Source: Cyanobacteria bacterium TGS_CYA1 (GTDB lineage Bacteria > Cyanobacteriota > Vampirovibrionia > Obscuribacterales > Obscuribacteraceae). From it: a DNA stretch of 64,000 nucleotides. The notes below the pieces were generated by a model, which was given only the letters and a program-made list of their open reading frames with translations, was not told the DNA's origin and made no database searches. How positions within the stretch are numbered: position 1 is the first letter of the stretch; the number at the start of each line of letters is the position of its first letter. Shown one piece after another: positions 26,715-35,347 of the stretch. Both the position numbers and the translations under genes were made by a program. The stretch is from assembly GCA_026129135.1 (NCBI GenBank), contig JAHCIQ010000005.1, forward strand, positions 186,001-250,000, in the 5' to 3' direction.

Positions 26715-26951
26715 ATGAATACATTGTGCTCATTAATTGCATTACAATTCGCAGTCAGTACCCATGCATTGAAATGTCCTAGCAATGTCATAGACCCAGC
26801 CGCTATACCTAAATTTCTGACAGCTACAGAGCGATATGAAAGATTCAAATCGCTTTTTGAACCGGCGCCAATAGAGGGAGAAGAGTCTGCATGCAAGGCA
26901 TATCGATTTTCATTTTGGAAAAAACTACCAAAGCCTACATCCTCACATTGA
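26715..26951 (+). CDS. N-terminal part of a frameshifted exported-protein gene
   Basis: A 78-residue frame beginning with a signal-peptide-like stretch (N-T-L-C-S-L-I-A-L-Q-F-A-V-S-T-H-A). It reads sensibly to R-F-S-F-W-K-K at the AAAAAA run (26919-26924), then ends in out-of-frame-looking sequence and a TGA. The overlapping frame at 26891-27328 continues from the same point with T-T-K-A-Y-I-L-T-L-I-E-G. One added A would join them into a protein of about 205 residues. Confidence 0.55.
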   Translation: MNTLCSLIALQFAVSTHALKCPSNVIDPAAIPKFLTATERYERFKSLFEPAPIEGEESACKAYRFSFWKKLPKPTSSH

Positions 26952-27328
26952 TTGAAGGAAAATTAGAAAATCGAATCATCACACAAGAGTTCAACATCGA
27001 TTGGAAAAAGGGGCCGCCACTTTGGATTAAATCCGAGAGAACTAGCAAACGACTAGTTTCAAACGAGCAGATGAAGAAGCTAATGGAATTACTTTCACTC
27101 GCCTTCAAGACAAAATCTAATATGGGAGTGCCTGGTATTAGTGGGCATTTTTGGCTGGAGAACGCATCGAGCAAAGAAATCTCAGTCATGGATTTGTATA
27201 GCGAACGCTTCGAGGGAGAAGAAAAATTCTTGAAGGTTATTTCCAAATATGTGCCGTATTTACCAGAAATGCCCGGAGCTTTTTACAGGCAAATGAAGGT
27301 GCTTGCTCCCCTAAAGGATAGTCTATGA
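26891..27328 (+). CDS. C-terminal part of a frameshifted exported-protein gene
   Basis: A 145-residue frame whose first residues overlap the preceding frame; the natural continuation begins at the AAAAAA run near 26920. The body is a small alpha/beta protein (I-L-T-L-I-E-G-K-L-E-N-R, then W-I-K-S-E-R-T, K-L-M-E-L-L-S-L-A-F) of unknown family. Its TGA overlaps the ATG of the next gene (ATGA), which points to normal translational coupling and argues that the locus is, or was recently, functional. Confidence 0.55.
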   Translation: MQGISIFILEKTTKAYILTLIEGKLENRIITQEFNIDWKKGPPLWIKSERTSKRLVSNEQMKKLMELLSLAFKTKSNMGVPGISGHFWLENASSKEISVMDLYSERFEGEEKFLKVISKYVPYLPEMPGAFYRQMKVLAPLKDSL

Positions 27329-27675
27329 AAGAAAATATCGGACTATTTTTGATTGCCATAATCATTTCCAGTTCTTGCACCTACGTCGCTCGGACGATGA
27401 ACAACGTTCAGAATGCCGAGATTCAAACCCGAAATTGTGATTTAGACATATCGGAAATCGATGAAATAGTTCTGGGGCACAAACCACGCAACGTTCCTCG
27501 CGAAATCGTTTCGCCACCTTCATCGTTATATATTACCGGTCCGTATTACTATAACGATCCACTAGATTTGGTTTATGTCTCAAACCCTTATTTAAATGCG
27601 CCAACTCAAACCGATAAACCACAAGTAGAAGTAACCGAAGAAGAATTTTTAAAATGGGCGACGCCTCTACAGTAA
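27325..27675 (+). CDS. Small lipoprotein-like or membrane-anchored protein
   Basis: A 116-residue protein with an N-terminal hydrophobic segment ending I-I-I-S-S-S-C, a weak lipobox-like end with Cys18. The remainder is polar with a Tyr/Pro-rich central part (P-P-S-S-L-Y-I-T-G-P-Y-Y-Y) and an acidic C-terminus. It overlaps the upstream gene by four bases (ATGA). The function is unknown; by position it belongs with the preceding small exported protein. Confidence 0.55.
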   Translation: MKENIGLFLIAIIISSSCTYVARTMNNVQNAEIQTRNCDLDISEIDEIVLGHKPRNVPREIVSPPSSLYITGPYYYNDPLDLVYVSNPYLNAPTQTDKPQVEVTEEEFLKWATPLQ

Positions 27676-27730
27676 GTATTTACCTGAAAAAATCCTCAAC
27701 TGGCATAGCTAATGCCACTCGAAAACCTAG

Positions 27731-28069
27731 TTAGCGGTATTGCTCCGAAAATGAATAACCGTATTTTGTGGTGCTCGGTTTCGCTTCAACTAACTTTCCT
27801 TTGATAGTAAAAGAACTAATCAGTGAAATTGCCTGAAAAGGCCACGCCTCAATAATCATCCTAGTTCCTACTTCTTGAGACTGCAAATTGGTTAAGCGAA
27901 CGAAGATTTGGACAACAGAATCGTCATAACCTGCGACTTTTAAAAACGGTTCAATCAAGTAATTCCTGACTTTTCGAGTTTTGCTCTTTAACGGAATCAT
28001 CGTTTCAACTTTGCCTGCGAATAATTCATTGCGCACGCGCTCGAAATAGTTTCGCATTGCGCAATCCAT
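27731..28069 (-). CDS. Hypothetical protein, main part of a probably frameshifted gene
   Basis: A 112-residue frame of unknown family with alternating strands (I-F-V-R-L-T-N-L-Q, M-I-I-E-A-W-P-F). It starts at the ATG of a TGATG overlap with a 37-codon frame beginning at 28182. One extra C in the run before the TGA would fuse the two into about 150 residues (P-S-I-P-G-F-P-L-M-D-C-A-M-R). True translational coupling through TGATG is the alternative. It lies downstream of the zinc-ribbon membrane protein in the same direction. Confidence 0.5.
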   Translation of the reverse strand: MDCAMRNYFERVRNELFAGKVETMIPLKSKTRKVRNYLIEPFLKVAGYDDSVVQIFVRLTNLQSQEVGTRMIIEAWPFQAISLISSFTIKGKLVEAKPSTTKYGYSFSEQYR

Positions 28070-28182
28070 CAGGGGAAACCAGGTATTGAAGGCAGTTCTA
28101 GAAATGGAGTGCCACCATTTGAATATCTAGCGTCCAACCAGACTCTTCCAGACTCTTTGTTTTCTAACTTAATTATTGGCAT
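28069..28182 (-). CDS. Short N-terminal frame of the preceding hypothetical gene
   Basis: A 37-codon frame, M-P-I-I-K-L-E-N-K-E-S-G to L-P-S-I-P-G-F-P, whose ATG at 28182 lies inside the last codons of the upstream gene (overlap of ten bases) behind a GGAAG ribosome-binding site. It is too short to be a likely independent protein and probably forms the start of the 27731-28069 product. Confidence 0.45.
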   Translation of the reverse strand: MPIIKLENKESGRVWLDARYSNGGTPFLELPSIPGFP

Positions 28183-29591
28183 TGTAAAATCTTCCGATCA
28201 GACGCATTTTTGATCGTCTCTTTCAAGAGATTTAATTCGTTATCGGTCGGGCTCTTGATAAGAATAAAATCTTTTCCTGAATGTTTTACAGCGTCGCCGT
28301 CATATTCTGGATTTGTAATGCACACCAGATATCTAAATTTACTATCCATCGCAGGATACGCCGATATTGGACTATCTTCGTCCAGAGTTAAAAAGTCTTC
28401 GCGACTTTCCACATAGCGAGTTGGAAGCTGGGATTTAGTAGGAACCTTCAGATACTCAATAATTTTGTAACTATCTAAATATTTGACTGCAGAAAGCCTT
28501 TTAGTGTTTTTTTCGGTAGTGAGAAAAATGACGTCGCTTCTTACCAACTCATTTCTTTGTGCTGACTCAGAGGTTATTTTCTCAATCTCTCGAATAGCTT
28601 TTTCATTGCCAGCGTTCTTAAATTCCTCAATACGTAATGCGGCTTGCAGTTGTTCCTTTAAAAGTGCTGCGGGAAAAACTTTTGACTCCAATTTTTTCAA
28701 TAATTCAATTGTTTCAAGTAATGCGGATTTAGAAGCAACAAGAATATTCTTCTCTCCATATGATTTTACTAAAGTCCACTTGCTCACACCTTCTGGAAGA
28801 TCTTTCGATTCAGTATTATATTCAGACTCGCATGCGGCCAAATCAATACATTCGGAAATCAGACGCCAAGCTATTTCATATTTATTTTTGTCAGATTCAC
28901 CTACAGCCCGACGCATTAAAAGACCGATAGTCTTTTGCCTTTCTTCTTCCAGTGACAATAAGTCCGCGTTCAAGTCGCAATTTGTTCCGTCACCTTTTCC
29001 TTTCAGAAGAACTTCAAAAAGTTTTATTCTGAAAAGTTTTACCTCCTCTTGCTTGGCTGTGTAAATTCTTTTCAATTCCTTCAAAATTTGTAGATCATAT
29101 TGCCGGGTATTTTTAAAATCTGACTGCAATCGCAGCAGCCATTTTGCTTCATCTTCAGAAGTATCTCCAGGATTCAATACCTTCTTAGCGACTGATTCCT
29201 TTTCACTAAGAAAAAGTCCCCCAATGAATGGTGGACTAGGAGGTTCAGGTTTAGAACATCCAGTTAATATCGCAACAAGAAGCATGGATACATAAGAAAA
29301 ACCTGCTCCAAACCACAGAATCCGGCTATAGATTGAACGAAAAATCTTTGGACAGTTATTAGTTTTGATTGTTCCGTCTCGTCGTAGAAAGAATTTCACA
29401 CAAACAGATTCTGAACTCAGACTCTCCTTGAGAAAGGACTCGGCCTCTTCTTTTGAAAGATCCGAAATATTGAACACATGCATCGAACACTTTTCACAAA
29501 AGCGTTTTCTCTCGTCGCCCGACATAGTCTCCCATTTAATGGGACACGGATAGGCAAGAATTAGAGACTCAAGAAGTTCGTTTTCTGGCAT
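28173..29591 (-). CDS. Membrane protein with N-terminal cysteine-rich (FCxxC) domain
   Basis: Protein of 472 residues. The N-terminus (10-82) is a known but unnamed zinc-ribbon-like module: C16 in P-C-P-I-K-W, M-S-G-D-E-R-K-R-F-C32-E-K-C35, V-F-N-I-S-D-L and C64-V-K-F-F-L-R-R-D-G-T ending N-N-C80-P. I recall the same pattern at the N-terminus of many bacterial proteins of unrelated C-termini. One membrane helix follows (about 90-111) and then a largely helical 360-residue region of unknown function, probably periplasmic. It overlaps the start of the next downstream gene. The role is unknown; the N-terminal domain is likely a cytoplasmic metal-binding or interaction module. Confidence 0.68.
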   Translation of the reverse strand: MPENELLESLILAYPCPIKWETMSGDERKRFCEKCSMHVFNISDLSKEEAESFLKESLSSESVCVKFFLRRDGTIKTNNCPKIFRSIYSRILWFGAGFSYVSMLLVAILTGCSKPEPPSPPFIGGLFLSEKESVAKKVLNPGDTSEDEAKWLLRLQSDFKNTRQYDLQILKELKRIYTAKQEEVKLFRIKLFEVLLKGKGDGTNCDLNADLLSLEEERQKTIGLLMRRAVGESDKNKYEIAWRLISECIDLAACESEYNTESKDLPEGVSKWTLVKSYGEKNILVASKSALLETIELLKKLESKVFPAALLKEQLQAALRIEEFKNAGNEKAIREIEKITSESAQRNELVRSDVIFLTTEKNTKRLSAVKYLDSYKIIEYLKVPTKSQLPTRYVESREDFLTLDEDSPISAYPAMDSKFRYLVCITNPEYDGDAVKHSGKDFILIKSPTDNELNLLKETIKNASDRKILQCQ

Positions 29592-29625
29592 AGCTCTATT
29601 CTAATAGATTCAACCATTGGCGTCC

Positions 29626-30267
29626 TTATCGCTTCGTTTTGTAGTCGTCTGCGCTTACGAGCTTGTCTTGCTTGTATGTGAGAACGCGGATTTCGTGCGG
29701 TCCGGTTTGAACGAACTTGCGCGACAGTTGCTTCTTCTCTTGAGGGTCGCCGTAGATTTTCAAATCAATCGAATAGGGGTCGGCTTTGCACGAAATCAAA
29801 TACGATGCAGACTTCGATGGCACAGACAGTTTTAGATCTTGATGCCCATAGTTGACAGTTGCGTCATAGCCAGGAAGTGACGAGCTAATGGTTCTAGTAT
29901 GTCCATGGCGCTCAGGAATATCAAGACCGGCTTCCAGTGCAGCTTTATACAACAAAGATGCTACCAAACATATGCCACCACCCTCAGTGGTCTGAGTGTA
30001 GTTACCTACATAAGTTGGAGCAGCCAGAAATCCACGCTCGAATGTGCGCGGACCAACTTTGTCGTTAAACGAAAATGGTCTGTCGAGCGTAATCACAGTC
30101 TTATCTAGCTTTGCTGCAGCCAGCTGAATATTCGTCTTTTGCTGCGAATTCAACTGACTAATTGGCAGGTGAGCATGAGCAAGTTCAGCCTGATATGGAC
30201 GCATCCACAGGTAAACAAGACCCAGAACAACTGGCAGTGCAATCAATAGATAAGACTTGTTTTTCAT
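29626..30267 (-). CDS. VanW-like membrane-anchored protein
   Basis: Protein of 213 residues: an N-terminal membrane helix (about 5-21), then a VanW-type domain with P-F-S-F-N-D-K-V-G-P-R, G96-G-G-I-C100-L-V-A-S-L-L-Y-K-A-A-L and R120-H-G-H-T. VanW proteins accompany vancomycin-resistance clusters but are widespread in envelope loci; the activity is not established, and the YkuD-like Cys/His arrangement hints at peptidoglycan-related chemistry. It is downstream of the alpha-2-macroglobulin gene by 34 bases in the same direction, so it is likely co-transcribed. It is shorter than most VanW proteins, which carry extra peptidoglycan-binding domains. Confidence 0.85.
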   Translation of the reverse strand: MKNKSYLLIALPVVLGLVYLWMRPYQAELAHAHLPISQLNSQQKTNIQLAAAKLDKTVITLDRPFSFNDKVGPRTFERGFLAAPTYVGNYTQTTEGGGICLVASLLYKAALEAGLDIPERHGHTRTISSSLPGYDATVNYGHQDLKLSVPSKSASYLISCKADPYSIDLKIYGDPQEKKQLSRKFVQTGPHEIRVLTYKQDKLVSADDYKTKR

Positions 30268-30301
30268 CGAATCGAATATATCCTGTCCTGTCTATCTCAT
30301 C

Positions 30302-33300
30302 CTAGTCTTTGATCGAGAGGCTTCCGGGTTGCGAATAGCCTTTGATCAAATTGGTGTACATACCTTCCATTTGGACTGGTTTCAAATTGACTTTGCCAGG
30401 CAATTCCATTCTTAAAAGCGTGTGGAACTGTGATTTTCCAGCAGGCACGGTAGTGCCAAAGAAAACCATTTTATCGTCGAGTATGTCCTGGTGTGTCCAC
30501 CAGGGTTGACCCCAATCGCCTTGTACAGCAGCTTGATTATTGCTGTCTTCTTCAGCGGCGTCTTCCATGCCTCTGTTTTCGACAACTTCAGCACCTGAGG
30601 GCAGTGGCGATTCGACAATTACGTATGGCAATGAAATCGGTGTTTCAATCGTTATTTTCATGAGCAACAACTCGCCAGCTTTCAAATCGCCTTTGACCGG
30701 AACAGACTTGAGGTGCAACACGCCATCTGATGTGGTGGCAGCAGGTTCGAGCCTCATGAATTCGCGTTGAATCTTCAAGCCCTTGGGCTGCGACTCTCCA
30801 GCTATGTTGTCTGTTGGTGTCAGATTTCTCAAGTACGACAGATAGCTGTTGTAATAGAGCTTGCCTGAGCCGGATTTGTTCAAGCTTACTTTCTGATTTG
30901 CTTTGTAATTAAACGATTTTTCTGTATTAAACAAATCTTGAGCAGTAAAAGTCGCTGTATCTTTCATCGCTTCGCCGAGTATTACCTGGACAGAAGCGCT
31001 TTGATAAGCGAGATTTGGAGGATTGAACAACGCGTCTTTCAAGAATGCAAGCAATACTTCGGCGGTCGTTTTGGTGTTTGCCCAGCCGTTTTTATCGCGG
31101 TGAATCAATAACCATTGTTTGACTGCTTCCACTTTGTCGCTTGTTGGTTCGACCTGAAGCATGGCGCGCAGAGCAAGAGCAGTAGACTCGACTCCAGTGT
31201 ATCTGTAAGTGTAGTCGTAGCCCAAGCCGTTATCTTTTCCGGTGTTAATCTTCTTGAGCATGGCTGGAGTGTGTTCCCAGTCTTGAGTACCATCGGTAAC
31301 GTTTGCAAGCGTCGCAAGACGATCGTAAACAGACTTGGCTTTTGCTTTCTCACCAAAGTTATCGAAGGCCATGGTCAAATATGAAAGCGGCTCGGGAGTG
31401 TACAAAGGTGTATGCTCGCCGGTCATTTTCAAGAGCCAGTTCATCACTTCGGCTTTGGGTTTCTGATTGTAGATGCTCATTACATAAGCAGCACGAGCCA
31501 TGTCGCAAGTGCGCTCACGAGCCATGTAGTCTTTGACCAGTTTGGGGTCAGAGAGCTGGGTCTGCAATGTTTGCATCGAGGTGCCAAGCCATTTTACGGC
31601 TGGGTCGGTCATTTGCTTGAATTCAGCATTCGGCAAATTGCCAGACTGATTCATGAGCTTGAGCGCTTCAAGCACATAACAAGTTAGCGACACATCCGAG
31701 TTGTCTTCTTTCCACCAGCCCCAGGCACCATCTGAATGTTGATAGTCCTTAAGACGGGTAAGAGCAAGCTTTTTGACCACTTCGAATTTCTTCAGGTCAG
31801 CAGCTTCAAGCGGTACTCCGAGTTTTTGATGCATCTGGTATGCCACTATGGATGGCATCAGTTTACTTGTGGTCTGCTCGGTACATCCGTAAGGATAATC
31901 GATGAGCGATGAGAAACCGCCTTTGATTTGACCGATGCTGGATGCTGCAAGGCTAACGGTGATATTGGGGTCACCTGCGTTTTGAGGAACTTCAAAAGGC
32001 AAAGTAACGTTTGGTTTTTCGTCAGTCAAAATACCGGTTATCGTCTTGAACATGTTTATGGCAAAAGCGTTAATCGGAAGTTGTTTTTCTAAAGCGTCAC
32101 CACCAGTTGAGCAGATTGCTTTCAGTTGCAAGACTGCGTTGCCGGAGCGTTTGGCGGTGCAATTCCAAATGTAGCGAGCCACACCATCTTTTGGCACGTT
32201 CAGCGTCTGGGTCAAGGGCTTGTCGAAATCGAATTGTCCATTCGAAACAAGTGTCAACTTGACGCTCTGGTCTTTGCCAGAATAATTGTGCACGATACCC
32301 GTTATTTCACCCTGGTCGCCCGTGGTGAAGAATCTTGGAAGTGCGAGTCTTGCGATAATGTCTTGAGTGACAAGTATCTTTTGCGTAGTTGAACCGATAT
32401 CGGTACCCGAACTGATACCTCGCACTGTTGCGCGCCAGGTGGTCAGATTATCCGGCAGGCTCACTTTAGTCGAGACTTCGCCGTTTTTATCGGTTATCAA
32501 ATTAGGCAACCATGCTGCCGTATCTTTGAAATTCTTGCGCATACGCGGCTCAATCTTGTCTGGTCCGCCCGAATATTGCTCGGGGAAACTGGAGAAGGAT
32601 TGGACACTATTCGCACGCTTGTAATAGAAGAACTTGCGGATATCCTGAGTTGCATCCCCACGAATCGCATAGATGCTTTCATCCACCACACCAAGCGATA
32701 GCTCGATATTTGGAGCAGGCGTTCCGTTTGTCTTGGTTGCTTTAATTTTGTAAGTCGCAACTTCGCCAGGCTTGTATTTTTCTTTGTCAGTAGTGACTTT
32801 GAGATCTATAAAATGATTATCGGGAGAAACCATGAGCATGATTTCTTTCTCGAACATTTGCTTTTTAGCCGTGACGATATTGCAACCAAAGAAAATATTT
32901 GGTGCGTGCTCGTCTTTGATAGGTATCTCCACCAGCGCTGCGTTACCTGCACAAGAAACGATTTTGTAATCGAATATACGCATGCCTTCTACAGTTACGA
33001 GTGCCTCGCACTTGTCTTTGGCACCAAATGGACCCGAAATCATAACTTTGGCAGTTTCGCCAGGCTTATAGACTTTCTTGTCTGCCACAACTTTGAACAA
33101 GTCTTGCTCAGACTGTGTATATGGCTCGCTCGAGTTAGCTATCCAGAAGCTGTTGCCATAAACAATCGAGTGACCTTTCTTGTCTTTGGCTTCGGCTAAA
33201 ACATAGAAAGTATCGCTTGGCCAGGCGCCTTCCACTTTGAATGAAACGTTTGCTTTTCCGTTTGCATCAGTAGTGACTGTCTGCTTTGCGAAAGTCTGCT

Positions 33301-35347
33301 CGGGCATCGATTGGTGCTTAGCATGGTCATAGGGCCAGCGCGAGAGTCTTACATTTATTGTTTGATTCGCGACTGGTTTGCCATCATAATCGAGCGCAAG
33401 AATCTCGGATTCCATTGCTTCGTTTGGTGTCACCACATACTTCTTAGGATTGACAAATAAGGTGAAATCGCCAGCAGTGGCAAGCACGTTTTTGTCGGAC
33501 GAAACTGTCATGCGGCTTATGTCAGTGACATCGGCATGGATTTTCAAATTGCGCTCGTTGTAATCCCACAAACTGTATGGGCTTGTGGCATTGATTTCGT
33601 GCGCGGGTGCTGCAAATTCAATTTCGGCTTCGCCGTCCTTGTTAGTGACTGCTTTTCCTTCAGCGACGAACAAACCGCCGTAGTCATAATCGTCTTCGCG
33701 ATAATTTTCTTCCCAATCGTCGAAGTATTGATAATAATCGGGACGTGGCTCTATCGAGTAACGAATAGAGCTGTCGGGATTGGAATAGATGCTGTATTTG
33801 ATTTGAGCATTAGACACAGGCGCGCCGAAATAATAGGTCGCACGCACTCTGGCTTTGACCTTTTCACCCTGGCTCACGCGAGGCGTAGTAGGGATGATTT
33901 CGACTTGATATTCGGGCTTTCTATATTGAACGACTTCGAAAGCTTGATAGCTTGTGGAATCGTCGGAATAAGTAAGCTTGATTTGATACGCACCAGTTTT
34001 GCCTTCTTCTGGAATTTTGTAGCTTCCGTTATAAGTGCCGTGTGCGTTTGTCGTAAGTTCACCGGTATAAAGCGGCTCGTTGTTTGGATCTTCAATAGAT
34101 ACCGATACTACCTGACCTTTTCCAGGATTAACGAAACCATGCGTCGAATTCTGACGTGCAAGTCCTTTGAAATTAACTGTCTGACCGAGTCTATACACAG
34201 GTCTGTCTGTGTAGAAATAGGTCGACATATCACGCGAACCACCAGACCAGTAGCCGTTTCCAGCCAGTGCCTTCTGATTCGCGATACTTCCAAGCACAAG
34301 CAAATTGCCTTCGCCAATCGCGCCTTCTTTGACATTGATCATCGCAACGCCATTGGCTTGTGTTTTACCTTTGATTACGCTTGTGAGGTTGCCTTCGGAA
34401 TTGGTCATCACTTCAATGTTGACATCAGAAACGGGTGCCATAGTCTGCAAATTGATAGCGCGAACGAGCGTTTGCTCGGGTGCTTGTTTGACTACCAGTC
34501 CAAGGTCGGTCACCGAGAACCACGAAACAGATGCGCAATGCTTGGTGCCGGTGAAATCTGTAGCTTCTGCAACCACGAAATAATCACCATATTCAAGCGC
34601 CTTGTCCATTTTGAAATGTGACGAAGCCTGGTCTGTATAGTTTGCTACAAGCTCGTGCTTTGCTGTGTATACAGGGTTTTCATCGCCCCACGGATTATGG
34701 AATTTGCTGTTGTATGTAACATAAAGCGAGCAGTCGGCTCCAACCTGCACTTCTTCTTTTTGCAGCGCCTTCGACTTTACTATTTGCATGAAGTCTTTCT
34801 TGTAGACTTTTACGCGAGCTTCAGATGCACCTGTTGCGTTTATCCAGAAATGTGGTGCTTCTTTCGAAGTAAAGACGCGCATATTGCTTGCAATAGAAAT
34901 TGAAGGTTGCAAGACGCGCATCTTAATTGGATCTGTAAGTTTTGCGACTTTGGCTTCGGTAACGAAAACAGATTCAATATATTCTGATTCAAATCCAGGA
35001 GCCCTAATACGCACTGAATATTCGCCTACTGGAAGCTGGTCTAACTGGAAGGTACCGTCCTGATTAACCCAGACACCTCGCGTGATGGTATGAGCGGCCT
35101 GAGTATTCTCGCCTTGCGAATTATTTGTGAATCTGGGACCAGTAGCGGTGGCATATACTTTGCTTGCGCGTATGTTATACGACGACAAACCGAAATTCTG
35201 CTGCTCGAGCGCTATGTGTCCGTATATCGAGCCCTTTGGCGGGTCAAGCATGACACCTATAGCCGCTATCGCCGCTATCATGAACACGAGAGCTAAACCG
35301 GCTAAAAATCCGGCGCGTGTGTCGAATGGAGATTTACTTGAATACAT
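30302..35347 (-). CDS. Bacterial alpha-2-macroglobulin (thioester type)
   Basis: Very large exported protein of 1681 residues. An N-terminal membrane anchor (about 13-35, F-L-A-G-L-A-L-V-F-M-I-A-A) is followed by repeated MG-type beta domains (for example V-Y-R-L-G-Q-T-V-N-F-K-G, V-Y-K-P-G-E-T-A-K-V-M-I), a region typical of the bait and C-terminal part (L-P-D-N-L-T-T-W-R-A-T), and the thioester motif C1155-T-E-Q in Y-P-Y-G-C-T-E-Q-T-T. After that come the helical thioester domain (G-A-W-G-W-W) and a receptor-binding-like C-terminus. The family traps proteases that enter the periplasm. In proteobacteria it pairs with PBP1C; here the partners are an AMMECR1-domain protein, VanW and a divergent small transpeptidase. 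Confidence 0.93.
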   Translation of the reverse strand: MYSSKSPFDTRAGFLAGLALVFMIAAIAAIGVMLDPPKGSIYGHIALEQQNFGLSSYNIRASKVYATATGPRFTNNSQGENTQAAHTITRGVWVNQDGTFQLDQLPVGEYSVRIRAPGFESEYIESVFVTEAKVAKLTDPIKMRVLQPSISIASNMRVFTSKEAPHFWINATGASEARVKVYKKDFMQIVKSKALQKEEVQVGADCSLYVTYNSKFHNPWGDENPVYTAKHELVANYTDQASSHFKMDKALEYGDYFVVAEATDFTGTKHCASVSWFSVTDLGLVVKQAPEQTLVRAINLQTMAPVSDVNIEVMTNSEGNLTSVIKGKTQANGVAMINVKEGAIGEGNLLVLGSIANQKALAGNGYWSGGSRDMSTYFYTDRPVYRLGQTVNFKGLARQNSTHGFVNPGKGQVVSVSIEDPNNEPLYTGELTTNAHGTYNGSYKIPEEGKTGAYQIKLTYSDDSTSYQAFEVVQYRKPEYQVEIIPTTPRVSQGEKVKARVRATYYFGAPVSNAQIKYSIYSNPDSSIRYSIEPRPDYYQYFDDWEENYREDDYDYGGLFVAEGKAVTNKDGEAEIEFAAPAHEINATSPYSLWDYNERNLKIHADVTDISRMTVSSDKNVLATAGDFTLFVNPKKYVVTPNEAMESEILALDYDGKPVANQTINVRLSRWPYDHAKHQSMPEQTFAKQTVTTDANGKANVSFKVEGAWPSDTFYVLAEAKDKKGHSIVYGNSFWIANSSEPYTQSEQDLFKVVADKKVYKPGETAKVMISGPFGAKDKCEALVTVEGMRIFDYKIVSCAGNAALVEIPIKDEHAPNIFFGCNIVTAKKQMFEKEIMLMVSPDNHFIDLKVTTDKEKYKPGEVATYKIKATKTNGTPAPNIELSLGVVDESIYAIRGDATQDIRKFFYYKRANSVQSFSSFPEQYSGGPDKIEPRMRKNFKDTAAWLPNLITDKNGEVSTKVSLPDNLTTWRATVRGISSGTDIGSTTQKILVTQDIIARLALPRFFTTGDQGEITGIVHNYSGKDQSVKLTLVSNGQFDFDKPLTQTLNVPKDGVARYIWNCTAKRSGNAVLQLKAICSTGGDALEKQLPINAFAINMFKTITGILTDEKPNVTLPFEVPQNAGDPNITVSLAASSIGQIKGGFSSLIDYPYGCTEQTTSKLMPSIVAYQMHQKLGVPLEAADLKKFEVVKKLALTRLKDYQHSDGAWGWWKEDNSDVSLTCYVLEALKLMNQSGNLPNAEFKQMTDPAVKWLGTSMQTLQTQLSDPKLVKDYMARERTCDMARAAYVMSIYNQKPKAEVMNWLLKMTGEHTPLYTPEPLSYLTMAFDNFGEKAKAKSVYDRLATLANVTDGTQDWEHTPAMLKKINTGKDNGLGYDYTYRYTGVESTALALRAMLQVEPTSDKVEAVKQWLLIHRDKNGWANTKTTAEVLLAFLKDALFNPPNLAYQSASVQVILGEAMKDTATFTAQDLFNTEKSFNYKANQKVSLNKSGSGKLYYNSYLSYLRNLTPTDNIAGESQPKGLKIQREFMRLEPAATTSDGVLHLKSVPVKGDLKAGELLLMKITIETPISLPYVIVESPLPSGAEVVENRGMEDAAEEDSNNQAAVQGDWGQPWWTHQDILDDKMVFFGTTVPAGKSQFHTLLRMELPGKVNLKPVQMEGMYTNLIKGYSQPGSLSIKD

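Noticed and set aside
27690-27720. GGCAT/ATGCC hairpin in the convergent gap after 27675
   Set aside because: Only a five-base stem and no T tract.
28069-28182. In-frame TGA at 28069-28071 as a selenocysteine codon, given selB in the window
   Set aside because: Reading through the TGA stays in the first frame and does not lead into the 112-codon frame, which is in another register. A missing base or TGATG coupling explains the layout better, and no SECIS-like hairpin was recognised.
33536-34621. Long plus-strand open frame inside the alpha-2-macroglobulin gene
   Set aside because: It lies wholly antisense to a well-supported gene, lacks any recognisable domain and arises from the codon use of the minus-strand gene.
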